Shown here piece by piece: positions 7,408 to 14,166 of a DNA stretch of 14,166 nucleotides; within the stretch, counting starts at the first letter, position 1; every line of letters starts with the position of its first letter. The position numbers and the translations under genes were made by a program. The notes below the pieces were generated by a model. It did not search any database. It was not told where the DNA came from and was given only the letters and a program-made list of their open reading frames with translations. This stretch comes from Deltaproteobacteria bacterium (GTDB lineage Bacteria; Desulfobacterota; Binatia; Binatales; Binataceae): assembly GCA_021780585.1 (NCBI GenBank), contig JAJXYM010000304.1, forward strand, positions 1-14,166. The letters are read 5' to 3'.

Positions 7408-8057
7408 CACAGGCGATCGGTCAGCGCCTCCAGCTTATCGATGTCGATATGATTGAACTCGCGGCTGATATGGAAGATGGCGATCCCCATCACAAACACG
7501 CCCACCAAAACATCAAGCAAAATGCCAAGTTCCACCAGAACCGGCAGACGCGGAGCGACGGCGGCGCCAAAGGCGTATACGCCATTTTCGAGAGCGAGGT
7601 ATCCGAGCACCTGCGCGATCGCCTTGCGCCGGCTGACGATCACGATCATGCCCACGAGACTGGTGAAAAACGCGGCCGGCACGAGCAGCGGCGACGGCGG
7701 ACGATTCGGAAGCTCCAACTGCCGGCCCAGCCAAAGCGACAAAGCGAGGCCGGCGGCGCCGGCGATTATCGACAGGTTATAGCTGATGAACGGTTCGATC
7801 TCGCGCACCGTATCGGCTTCGCGCATCGCTCGCATCAGCAGCCACGGCAGCAGGACGCCCTTGACCACCGCGCTGATCAACGGCAACAGCGCGCCGGCCG
7901 CGGACCATTGCCCATCTTGCATGCGCAGCGCGAGGATCCCCAGCAGCATCCCCTGAATCGCGATCAGACGAATACAAGCGGCCAATCGGCTCGAACCAAG
8001 CAGCATGAATCCGGTGAGCACCAGGAGGACCAGAATCCAGTTGATCGTCTCGCTCAT
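7407..8057 (-). CDS. HyfE-like membrane subunit
   Basis: A 216-residue hydrophobic protein, about seven membrane helices, the same length as E. coli HyfE. HyfE-type proteins correspond to NuoK with part of NuoJ and join the antiporter-like subunits to the rest of the membrane arm. Typical points are RLIAIQGMLLGILAL (about 29-43), VVKGVLLPWLL, a buried-acid helix around VLGYLALENGVYAF (with the NuoK-like Glu) and GILLDVLVGVFVMGIAIFHI near the C-terminus. The ATG at 8057 is chosen because it begins the family-like hydrophobic N-terminus 13 bases after the hyfC-like stop; an earlier in-frame start would read through that gene and add a basic, unrelated leader. Its stop overlaps the hyfF-like start. 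Confidence 0.92.
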   Translation of the reverse strand: MSETINWILVLLVLTGFMLLGSSRLAACIRLIAIQGMLLGILALRMQDGQWSAAGALLPLISAVVKGVLLPWLLMRAMREADTVREIEPFISYNLSIIAGAAGLALSLWLGRQLELPNRPPSPLLVPAAFFTSLVGMIVIVSRRKAIAQVLGYLALENGVYAFGAAVAPRLPVLVELGILLDVLVGVFVMGIAIFHISREFNHIDIDKLEALTDRL

Positions 8058-8070
8058 AACGTCGATACCG

Positions 8071-8973
8071 TTACAGCGCCAGCGCCAGCGCCGACAGTAC
8101 AATGGCGACGAGTAGCAATTGCGGTACGCGGATCAGCCGCAATCGCGCCATCGAGGATTCGATTACGCCCGTGCCGACGCCAAGGATCAGCATGCCGATC
8201 AAGGCCGCGGCCGTGTCCATCCATCGATTACCGGCGCGCCACGGCGCCGTCAGGCCGACGATAATCGCTCCGAATAGCCACATCTTGAGTGCGGCGCCGT
8301 ACTCAATCATCGCAAGGTCGGGACCGCTGTGATCGAGCGCCATCACCTCGTGAATCATGGTCAACTCCAGATGGGTGGCGGGATCGTCCACCGGAATCCG
8401 GGCGTTTTCCGAGAGAAAAATGATGCTGAGCGCGGCCAGCGCCAGGCTGAGCGTCGGCGCGGCGCGCATCCACGTCGCGGTCGAAACCGCCGCCAGCGCC
8501 GGACCGAGCGAGACTTGTCCGGTTTGCCGGGCAAGCGCCGCGAGTGCGAGGAAAAAGGCGGGCTCCGCGAAAGCGGAGAACGTCGCCTCACGGCTTGCGC
8601 CCATGCCTTCGAAGCTCGACCCGGTGTCAAGCGCGGCCGCCACCGTGAAGAAACGGCCCAGGGCCATCAGATACGCGACCAGAATGAAATCGCCCGTGAA
8701 GGACGAAAGCGCCGCAAACCCGCCAAACGGGATCAGCGTCATGGCGAGAATGATCGACGCAAGCCCAACGGACGGCCCCATCTGAAAAATCCACGACGAG
8801 GTTTCGCTGAATACCGCGCCTTTTCGGACCAGCTTCCACAGGTCCCGATAAGGCTGCAGCAACGGCGGCCCCACGCGACCCGCCATCACGGACTTGGTGC
8901 GGATGATCGCGCTCTGCATCAGCGGAGCCAGCAGCGCCCCCAGGATCAACGGCAACGGCGATCCCGACGTCAT
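8071..8973 (-). CDS. HyfC/NuoH-like membrane anchor subunit
   Basis: A 300-residue, eight-helix-type protein that anchors the peripheral arm, equivalent to NuoH of complex I and EchB of Ech hydrogenase. The diagnostic loops are present: AGRVGPPLLQPYRDLWKLVRK (about 31-51), FEGMGASREATFSAFAEP (about 121-138) and ENARIPVDDPATHLELTM (about 189-206). The last holds the conserved acidic and basic residues that form the entry of the quinone/proton path. The ATG at 8973 lies 3 bases beyond the stop of the hyfB-like gene. No lesions are seen. Together with HyfE, HyfB and HyfF homologues it completes the membrane arm in its minimal form. Confidence 0.94.
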   Translation of the reverse strand: MTSGSPLPLILGALLAPLMQSAIIRTKSVMAGRVGPPLLQPYRDLWKLVRKGAVFSETSSWIFQMGPSVGLASIILAMTLIPFGGFAALSSFTGDFILVAYLMALGRFFTVAAALDTGSSFEGMGASREATFSAFAEPAFFLALAALARQTGQVSLGPALAAVSTATWMRAAPTLSLALAALSIIFLSENARIPVDDPATHLELTMIHEVMALDHSGPDLAMIEYGAALKMWLFGAIIVGLTAPWRAGNRWMDTAAALIGMLILGVGTGVIESSMARLRLIRVPQLLLVAIVLSALALAL

Positions 8974-8976
8974 GAG

Positions 8977-10950
8977 TCAGGCGACTTCCCAGAGCAGCAG
9001 GACGAGAAGAGTAGCGGCGATGTACAGTACGTAAAGCTGCACCTTGCCCTGTTGGAATGGCCGCAGAGTAGCCATTGCGCGGCTGAGCGCGCGGAACAAG
9101 GGCCGAAAGATCAGGCTCTGGTACGGATCCTCGGTGCGCGAATAAAACTCCGCGCCCTCGGGGAACATCCCTTGCGGGCCGTGCAAGGATTGCCGGGTCC
9201 GCAGCAGCATGCTGAAAGTTTCCGTGACCGGCTGGGCGAATGACGAAGCCGTATATTGCATCCGCGGCGAAGGGCGCGCGTATCCGCAGTCCCATGTCGC
9301 GGCGCTGGCGACCGAGCGGCGCGCCAGCGTGATCGCCCGCGCGCCGCCGATCAACGCGGCTAGCGCTGTCAGCCCCGCGCCGAAACAACCCACGCGCGCG
9401 ACCGAGTCGGCCGCTTGCGCAAGGCTGTCGCCAACCGAAATCGACGGCAGTCCGGTCACGCCGCGGATCACCGGCCCCATCGAACGCACGACGCTCGCGC
9501 CGAACAGTCCGACCAATACGCATCCGGCCGCCAATATGAATCCGGCCGCCAGCATCGCCCGTCCGGCTTCTTGCGCCTCCCCGGCGTGTACGGTTCGCGG
9601 CTGACCCAGGAACACGATGCCGAACGCTTGCGTAAAACAGACCACCGCAAGGCCCCCGATCAAGGCGAGACCCGAGATTGCGGCGAGCATCGGCACGGCG
9701 CTGGATGCGTCGCCCGAGACGGCCCCTTTGAAGCTCGCCAGGTAGATCAGGAACTCGCTGACGAAGCCGTTCAGCGGCGGCATACCCGAGATCGCCGCCG
9801 CGCCGACAAGGAAGGTCGCGCCGGTTGCGGGCATCGATTTGAGCAGACCTCCCAAATGGTCAAGCTCGCGAGTATGCGTCCCGCGAGCGACATTGCCGGC
9901 GTCGAGAAAAAGCAGACCTTTGAACAACGCGTGGTTCAGAACATGAAGCAGCGCCCCGGCAAAACCCGCGACCGCGATAAAAGGCGCTCCGGCGCTCAAG
10001 CCGATAATCCCCACGCCGAGTCCCAGGGCGATGATGCCGACGTTCTCGACGCTGCTATAGGCCAGCAGGCGTTTCAGATCGTGTTGCGCAAGCGCGAGCA
10101 AAACGCCCGCGATACCCGAGGTCAAGCCGACCGCGCATAGCGCCCATCCCCACCACGCCCGCGGCGGACCCAGCAAAGTTAGAATACGCAGCAAACCGTA
10201 GATGCCGGTTTTGATCATTACCGCCGACATAACCGCGGAGACATGGCTGGGCGCGGCGGGATGCGCCTCGGGCAGCCAGACGTGCAGCGGCACGAAACCC
10301 GCCTTCGCGCCAAAACCCACGAGCGCGAGAACAAACAGCGTCCCGGCGCCTGACGACGCGGTGAAGCGATCGAAATCCAGCGAACCGTTTTCCTTGCCCA
10401 GCATCACGAAAAGCACGAGCAGGAACGCGGCGCCGATATGGCTCGCCACCAGGTAGATCCATCCCGCCTGCCGCGTACTCTCCTTTTCATTCTCGAAGGT
10501 GACGAGAAAAAAGGAGGAAAGCGCCATCGTTTCCCACGCCATCAGAAACAGGACGGCATTGTGCGCCAGCACCACCGTCACCATGCTGGCGGCGAGCACA
10601 TTCAGGAAAAACCACGGCGGCGCGAGCGCCTTCCTGCCGCGATAGGTTGCCAGGTATTCCGCGCCATACAGGGCGGCAACCGCGCAAATCACAAAGATCG
10701 GCACGAGGAAGAACGCCGCAAGCGCGTCGAGTCGCAGGTACAGGCTGCCGTACGGGACATCCCAGGCGACCCGTAGCGACTGCGCCGGGGCTCCCAGGGC
10801 GACGCGAGTTGCCGGAACAATCCCGCACAGGGAGCCGAGGATGACGCCGCCGGCGCCGACCATCGTCGGCCAGCGCCCGCGGTTCGCGAAGATCAGCGAA
10901 GCGATCGCGCCCGCGCCAAAGAAAAGCAGCGAGATCAGCAGCGCCGTCAT
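8977..10950 (-). CDS. HyfB-like proton-channel (NuoL-type) membrane subunit
   Basis: A 657-residue polytopic protein close in length to E. coli HyfB. It carries MAWETMALSSFFLV with the TM5 Glu (E140), GFGAKAGFVPLHVWLPEAHPAAP with K216 and H223, VMSAVMIKTGIYGLLRI with K247, HDLKRLLAYSSVENVGII and HVLNHALFKGLLFL with further ion-path Lys/His. The tail holds the HyfB-typical CGYARPSPRMQYTASSFAQP and an amphipathic stretch before a final helix (about 635-655). It is the largest antiporter-like subunit of the complex and is predicted to move H+ or Na+; the ion cannot be told from sequence. The ATG at 10950 overlaps the stop of the regulator gene by 4 bases (ATGA), so regulator and complex are cotranscribed and coupled. 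Confidence 0.95.
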   Translation of the reverse strand: MTALLISLLFFGAGAIASLIFANRGRWPTMVGAGGVILGSLCGIVPATRVALGAPAQSLRVAWDVPYGSLYLRLDALAAFFLVPIFVICAVAALYGAEYLATYRGRKALAPPWFFLNVLAASMVTVVLAHNAVLFLMAWETMALSSFFLVTFENEKESTRQAGWIYLVASHIGAAFLLVLFVMLGKENGSLDFDRFTASSGAGTLFVLALVGFGAKAGFVPLHVWLPEAHPAAPSHVSAVMSAVMIKTGIYGLLRILTLLGPPRAWWGWALCAVGLTSGIAGVLLALAQHDLKRLLAYSSVENVGIIALGLGVGIIGLSAGAPFIAVAGFAGALLHVLNHALFKGLLFLDAGNVARGTHTRELDHLGGLLKSMPATGATFLVGAAAISGMPPLNGFVSEFLIYLASFKGAVSGDASSAVPMLAAISGLALIGGLAVVCFTQAFGIVFLGQPRTVHAGEAQEAGRAMLAAGFILAAGCVLVGLFGASVVRSMGPVIRGVTGLPSISVGDSLAQAADSVARVGCFGAGLTALAALIGGARAITLARRSVASAATWDCGYARPSPRMQYTASSFAQPVTETFSMLLRTRQSLHGPQGMFPEGAEFYSRTEDPYQSLIFRPLFRALSRAMATLRPFQQGKVQLYVLYIAATLLVLLLWEVA

Positions 10951-11660
10951 GATTCAGACGTGACCGCGGGCTGGTGAACTTCCGGCCGCCCCATCGCATC
11001 TTCCACCCGCTGAAATTCGGCGAGAATCTCCTCAGACGGCGCGCGGCGGGCCAATGCGCCATTCAGGTTTGCGTCATGCAGCGCGGACGATAAACGCGAA
11101 AGCAGGCGCAGATGCGTGCGGGCCGTGGGGCTGATTAGCAGAAAGATCGCAAATACCGGTATGCCGTCGAAGGCGTCGAAATCGATCGGACGCTCGAACA
11201 AGCACAGTGAAATCGACGCGCGGGCGCCGCTCAAAAGGATCGGTCTGCGGACATGCGGGATGGCGATCCCGCCGCCGATCGCGGTCGAACCGATCGTTTC
11301 ACGCGCGAGCAGAGCCTGCGAAACCGATTCCCGATCGATATGCGGCGGCAGCACGAGCGTATCGACGACGGCCCGCAGCGCCGCCGCCTTATCGGCCCCA
11401 TCCAGACCGCGAAAGACGCCGCCGGCGCGCACGGCCTCGACCAGCGTGGGCGCGGCTCCGCCCTCCGCTTCGGACGCCGAAAAAATTTCCGCCCGGATGT
11501 TGATTTCGCGCGAGGACGTCCGCTCAAGCAAGTCGCTTCGATGGAGTCGATATTGATAATCGACGCGATCAGCCCGCAGGATTCCACGCCGAATCCATTC
11601 CTTGACCTTGCTTTCGGAAACCTTGAGCAGTTTCGAGACTTCCCGAATGTTCAATTGCAT
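10947..11660 (-). CDS. Helix-turn-helix + PTS EIIA (PtsN-like) fusion regulator, first gene of the Ehr-like operon
   Basis: A 237-residue fusion. Residues about 1-45 (MQLNIREVSKLLKVSESKVK, EWIRRGILRADRVDYQYRLH) are an excisionase/MerR-like winged HTH DNA-binding domain. Residues about 70-225 are a type-2 EIIA (PtsN/fructose EIIA) domain: ETIGSTAIGGGIAIPHVRRP contains the canonical phosphorylatable His, H136, and HLRLLSRLSSAL (183-194) is the second signature. The sensor half could thus be phosphorylated by HPr/NPr or bind a partner, changing DNA binding. No PTS EI, HPr or permease gene is in the window. ATG 11660 is the first start of the domain and has no clear Shine-Dalgarno. The gene overlaps the hyfB-like start by 4 bases and faces a second HTH-EIIA gene. 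Regulation of its own operon is inferred. Confidence 0.9.
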   Translation of the reverse strand: MQLNIREVSKLLKVSESKVKEWIRRGILRADRVDYQYRLHRSDLLERTSSREINIRAEIFSASEAEGGAAPTLVEAVRAGGVFRGLDGADKAAALRAVVDTLVLPPHIDRESVSQALLARETIGSTAIGGGIAIPHVRRPILLSGARASISLCLFERPIDFDAFDGIPVFAIFLLISPTARTHLRLLSRLSSALHDANLNGALARRAPSEEILAEFQRVEDAMGRPEVHQPAVTSES

Positions 11661-11851
11661 GAAGACGGCTCTGTAGCGCCGCGCCGATAACGCGTGGCTG
11701 CTCCGGGGACAGCGAATGTCAATGGAAGTTCAACTCTTGTCCGAGTTCAGCAACCGCACCGGAACATCGTGGCGCACTACGGAAGCGGAGCGGTTATTGC
11801 TTCGGGCGCAGTCCCGGCTTGTCGAACCGGCGCAGTCGCGCGCCGCTCGAG

Positions 11852-11877
11852 CCGCGGGCAACGAAGCTGGCCCGCGG
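11852..11877. other. Perfect 8-bp GC hairpin in the operon leader region
   Basis: CCGCGGGC (11852-11859) and GCCCGCGG (11870-11877) are exact inverted repeats around a 10-base loop. There is no T-run after it on either strand, so it is more likely an RNA structure or a protein site than an intrinsic terminator. Confidence 0.35.
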
Positions 11878-11950
11878 TCGGCCGGAGCGGCAGCTCGCTT
11901 GACATTTTTCGTGGCTCCGGCCGGTGTCGTTCGATGCGCTTCGCTCGGTC

Positions 11951-11961
11951 ATTACGGTAAT
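11951..11961. promoter_or_regulatory. Palindromic operator candidate, copy 1
   Basis: ATTACGGTAAT is a palindrome ATTAC-N-GTAAT with one central base. A related element occurs exactly 30 bases downstream. It lies just upstream of the proposed -35 of the 12001 gene and is a likely binding site for one of the two flanking HTH-EIIA regulators (inference). Confidence 0.45.
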
Positions 11962-11964
11962 TTG

Positions 11965-11993
11965 TTGCAGTTGAGCGTATTTTGCCGTAATCT
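11965..11993 (+). promoter_or_regulatory. Candidate sigma70-type promoter for the HTH-EIIA gene at 12001
   Basis: TTGCAG (11965-11970) and TAATCT (11988-11993) are separated by 17 bases, an optimal spacing with moderate matches to the consensus. Transcription would then start at about 12000, directly at the GTG start codon, implying a leaderless or nearly leaderless mRNA. This agrees with the absence of a Shine-Dalgarno before 12001. Confidence 0.4.
11981..11991. promoter_or_regulatory. Operator candidate, copy 2, overlapping the -10
   Basis: TTTGCCGTAAT shares the core TTRCSGTAAT with the element at 11951-11961 and is placed exactly three nominal 10-base turns from it. It overlaps the proposed -10 at 11988-11993, the classic position for repression. 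A further partial copy, TAACGTAA, is at 11993-12000. Confidence 0.4.
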
Positions 11994-12000
11994 AACGTAA

Positions 12001-12753
12001 GTGTCAAACGTTCTCCGAAAAACCACGCCAGTATCAGCCGAACCGACGGATCGGCTCATGACCGCTCGTCAGGTCGCCGCGTACCTGAACGTCAATGAGC
12101 GGACCGTTCTGAAGCTGGTGTCGGAGGGCGCGTTGCCCGGGGTCAAAATCGGCAATCAATGGCGCTTCCGCAAAGCCATGCTTGACGCCTGGCTGGACGA
12201 TCAGATGCTGGGTGTGGTTCCGCAGCAGGTTGAGCTCGACTATCGGAATCGCGCGCCGCGCCGGATGCTCGATCTTGCGAGCTGCTTCCAACCGAGCCAT
12301 ATCGTTCCGGAACTGGCGGCGACCACGAAAATTGGCGTGATCGAGGAGCTTGCGGAGCTGGCCAACCGTCTCGGCCTGGTCCGGGACAAGAACTGGTTCG
12401 TCGGCGCGCTCATCGAACGCGAGAACATCATGCCCAGCGCGGTGGGCAACGGCGTGGCTTTCCTGCATACGATGAACCGGCATCCCGAGCAGGTCATTCG
12501 GCCCTTCATGGTGCTTGGCCGGTCGCGCGACGGCGTGGATTTCGACGCGCTGGATGGCAGGTCAACGCATCTGTTTTTTGTCCTTGGTCTTAAGTTCCAT
12601 GAGTTGCACCTTCCCTGGCTGGCCAAGCTGGCGCAGCTTTTTGCGCGGCCCGAAGCGACCGCAACGTTGCTTGCCGCGCCGAATGCCCAGGCGATCTTCG
12701 ACTCTCTCGCGCAAGCGGAGCGGACCCTGTTTCCCTCTCATAGCGGCAATTGA
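12001..12753 (+). CDS. Second helix-turn-helix + EIIA-like fusion regulator, divergent to the operon
   Basis: A 250-residue protein from GTG 12001. Residues about 18-66 (LMTARQVAAYLNVNERTVLK, then SEGALPGVKIGNQWRFRK) are a clear excisionase-family HTH of the 'helix-turn-helix domain 17' type. Residues about 95-245 resemble type-2 EIIA: ENIMPSAVGNGVAFLHTMNR aligns with the PtsN active-site segment, placing His156 at the phosphorylated position, although the usual IPH is FLH. HLPWLAKLAQLF (203-214) matches the second signature. The 'RSRDGVDFDALDG' stretch parallels 'RPIDFDAFDG' in the paralogue at 10947-11660. ATG 12058 is a possible shorter start that still keeps the whole HTH. The divergent gene pair shares a control region. 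It is probably a transcription factor acting on that region; its signal is unknown. Confidence 0.87.
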   Translation: MSNVLRKTTPVSAEPTDRLMTARQVAAYLNVNERTVLKLVSEGALPGVKIGNQWRFRKAMLDAWLDDQMLGVVPQQVELDYRNRAPRRMLDLASCFQPSHIVPELAATTKIGVIEELAELANRLGLVRDKNWFVGALIERENIMPSAVGNGVAFLHTMNRHPEQVIRPFMVLGRSRDGVDFDALDGRSTHLFFVLGLKFHELHLPWLAKLAQLFARPEATATLLAAPNAQAIFDSLAQAERTLFPSHSGN

Positions 12754-13066
12754 TCGCGGCTCGCGGCAATCGGCGTTTTTCTTCCGGCGCCGGTTCCCGT
12801 TTCTCTTTCAGTAAAATTGACCCACTATGAAGGCGGGAAAGCACTTCCGAGTTCCGGGATTTGTCCCGGCGTGAGCCGGCGCGTGTTTGGCGTCGTTCGC
12901 TGGGTGATTTGCCGGTGGTGAGAGTGCGCCGACCGTGCGCTTCAGCTCTATCGTGAGCCATTCGCCAACCGTCCATCGAAGCGGGTCGCTCGAGCGGGAC
13001 GCGCCCGCCATACGGTATAATGCTCCGCCTGATACCGCTCGTGACCGAGGGCTTACCGCCCAACGG
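12754..13066. other. Gene-free region between convergent genes; possible decayed sequence
   Basis: 313 bases without a convincing coding region on either strand. It contains a 10-base palindrome CCGGCGCCGG (12784-12793), a hairpin CCGGGA-TTTG-TCCCGG (12854-12869), and an isolated TATAAT (13016-13021) with no good -35. The stretch GTAAAATTGACCCACT near 12811 recalls sequence seen at ends of IS21-like elements, but I cannot show terminal repeats or a transposase. Confidence 0.4.
12854..12869. other. Short perfect hairpin in gene-free region
   Basis: CCGGGA and TCCCGG pair perfectly around a 4-base TTTG loop. It lacks a T-run. It might contribute to ending transcription of the gene that stops at 12753, 100 bases upstream. 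Confidence 0.25.
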
Positions 13067-13069
13067 TCA
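13042..13069 (-). terminator. Imperfect stem-loop at the end of the acyl carrier protein gene
   Basis: TGACCG (13042-13047) pairs with CGGTCA (13064-13069), and inside this GGGC (13049-13052) pairs with GCCC (13058-13061), leaving a 1x2 internal loop and a TTACC loop. It begins at the ACP stop codon. No T-run follows on the minus strand, so termination is only a suggestion. Confidence 0.35.
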
Positions 13070-13311
13070 GGCGGCTTTGATCCGTTCGCGCAGGTAGGCG
13101 ACGGAGCCATTGAGCGTCGCCAACTTCGGATAGTCGGCCTCGGGAATATCCACTCCAGTCGCCTCATGAATTGCGATCATGAGGTTCAGCAGATCCATCG
13201 AATCGAGGTCGATTTGCTCGCGCAGGTCGGCATCCGGGTCGAGGTTGAACTCCGCCTCGGGCGCGATATTGCCAAGCTCGCGCAGCACCAGCGCCTTTAT
13301 CTCCGCGTCGC

Positions 13312-13315
<4 letters not shown>
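13067..13315 (-). CDS. Acyl carrier protein
   Basis: An 82-residue acidic four-helix carrier protein. The phosphopantetheine site is [17 protein letters not shown] with Ser39 in the DSM motif, which differs from the DSL of fatty-acid AcpP in one residue. A third helix region around [16 protein letters not shown] and a final YLRERIKAA complete the fold. GTG 13315 overlaps the TGA of the upstream E2 gene (GTGA), so the two are translationally coupled; longer in-frame starts would lie wholly inside the E2 gene and have no carrier-protein character. Neighbours are not fatty-acid genes but a 2-oxoacid dehydrogenase E2, which points to a dedicated carrier that may receive acyl groups made by that enzyme. 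A role in ordinary lipid synthesis cannot be ruled out. Confidence 0.92.

Positions 13316-14166
<851 letters not shown>

Larger units (their letters stand above)
11661..12000. promoter_or_regulatory. Divergent intergenic control region between two HTH-EIIA genes
   Basis: 340 bases with no convincing gene. The right end is AT-richer and carries the repeated motif and promoter listed separately. The middle holds a strong GC hairpin. TTGACA hexamers occur at 11899-11904 (plus) and 11717-11722 (minus), but neither has a good -10 at 16-18 bases. The transcript start of the Ehr-like operon was not found; if it lies near 11950 the operon has a long leader. Confidence 0.6.

Noticed and set aside
7449..8264. 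Long plus-strand open frame of 271 codons opposite the hyfE/hyfC-like genes
   Set aside because: It is the antisense of clear membrane-protein genes; its product is rich in Arg, Gln and His, as expected from a high-GC shadow frame.
8329..9243. Plus-strand 304-codon open frame opposite the hyfC/hyfB-like genes
   Set aside because: Antisense shadow with an extremely Arg/Gln-rich product; the minus strand shows unambiguous HyfC and HyfB motifs.
11717..11761. T-arm-like GTTCAACTC sequence suggesting a tRNA or fragment
   Set aside because: The flanking bases do not form a proper T stem, and no acceptor, D or anticodon arms can be folded around it.
11716..12000. Plus-strand 94-codon open frame in the divergent intergenic region, ending directly before the GTG at 12001
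   Set aside because: It has a weak GGGGA upstream, but the product is low-complexity Arg/Ala/Ser-rich without a recognisable domain, and it runs through the promoter and operator-like repeats.
13016..13021. Perfect TATAAT hexamer on the plus strand
   Set aside because: No acceptable -35 at 16-18 bases upstream and no plus-strand gene downstream; probably chance.
12590..13063. Minus-strand open frame through the 12754-13066 gap
   Set aside because: It overlaps the HTH-EIIA gene in antisense, has no ribosome binding site and shows no domain; treated as noncoding.

Overview
The window is GC-rich, gene-dense bacterial DNA on both strands. Several CaiB/BaiF-type CoA-transferases, a hydrogenase-4-like membrane complex and high GC suit a soil or sediment lineage of the Deltaproteobacteria/Desulfobacterota, Binatota or Acidobacteriota type. 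There is no rRNA, tRNA or marker gene, so this placement is only an inference.

Left end (1-3535): a truncated family III CoA-transferase and a small cupin protein lie on the minus strand. Divergent to them are two translationally coupled family III CoA-transferase genes (1008-2273 and 2270-3535). By my hand alignment the first keeps the catalytic aspartate (D185) and the second does not (Tyr), so they may form a heteromeric enzyme.

Centre (3634-11660, minus strand): a compact operon, read from right to left, with tiny gaps or overlaps throughout. It begins with a DNA-binding/PTS-EIIA fusion regulator, followed by hyfB-, hyfC-, hyfE-, hyfF- and hyfG-like genes, and ends with a small subunit fused to a two-cluster ferredoxin (HyfH+HyfI). 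The large subunit has lost all four cysteines that bind the NiFe centre in group 4 hydrogenases (they read S..T and S..N), while the small subunit keeps its four cluster cysteines. The complex should therefore not be a hydrogenase. It matches the energy-converting hydrogenase-related (Ehr) type, an intermediate between group 4 hydrogenases and complex I: a ferredoxin-linked, ion-translocating membrane oxidoreductase of unknown substrate.

Regulatory hub (11661-12753): a 340-base intergenic region separates the operon from a second, divergent HTH-EIIA fusion gene. Just before that gene lie a plausible promoter and two copies of a palindrome-like motif 30 bases apart, one upstream of the -35 and one over the -10. 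Two EIIA-type sensors facing each other beside an Ehr operon suggest phospho-relay or metabolite control of this respiratory complex; this is the most promising new system here.

Right end (12754-14166): a 313-base region with no convincing gene, then (minus strand) an acyl carrier protein whose start overlaps the end of a 2-oxoacid dehydrogenase E2 acyltransferase gene that runs off the window. The coupling suggests that the E2 may supply acyl groups to the carrier protein.
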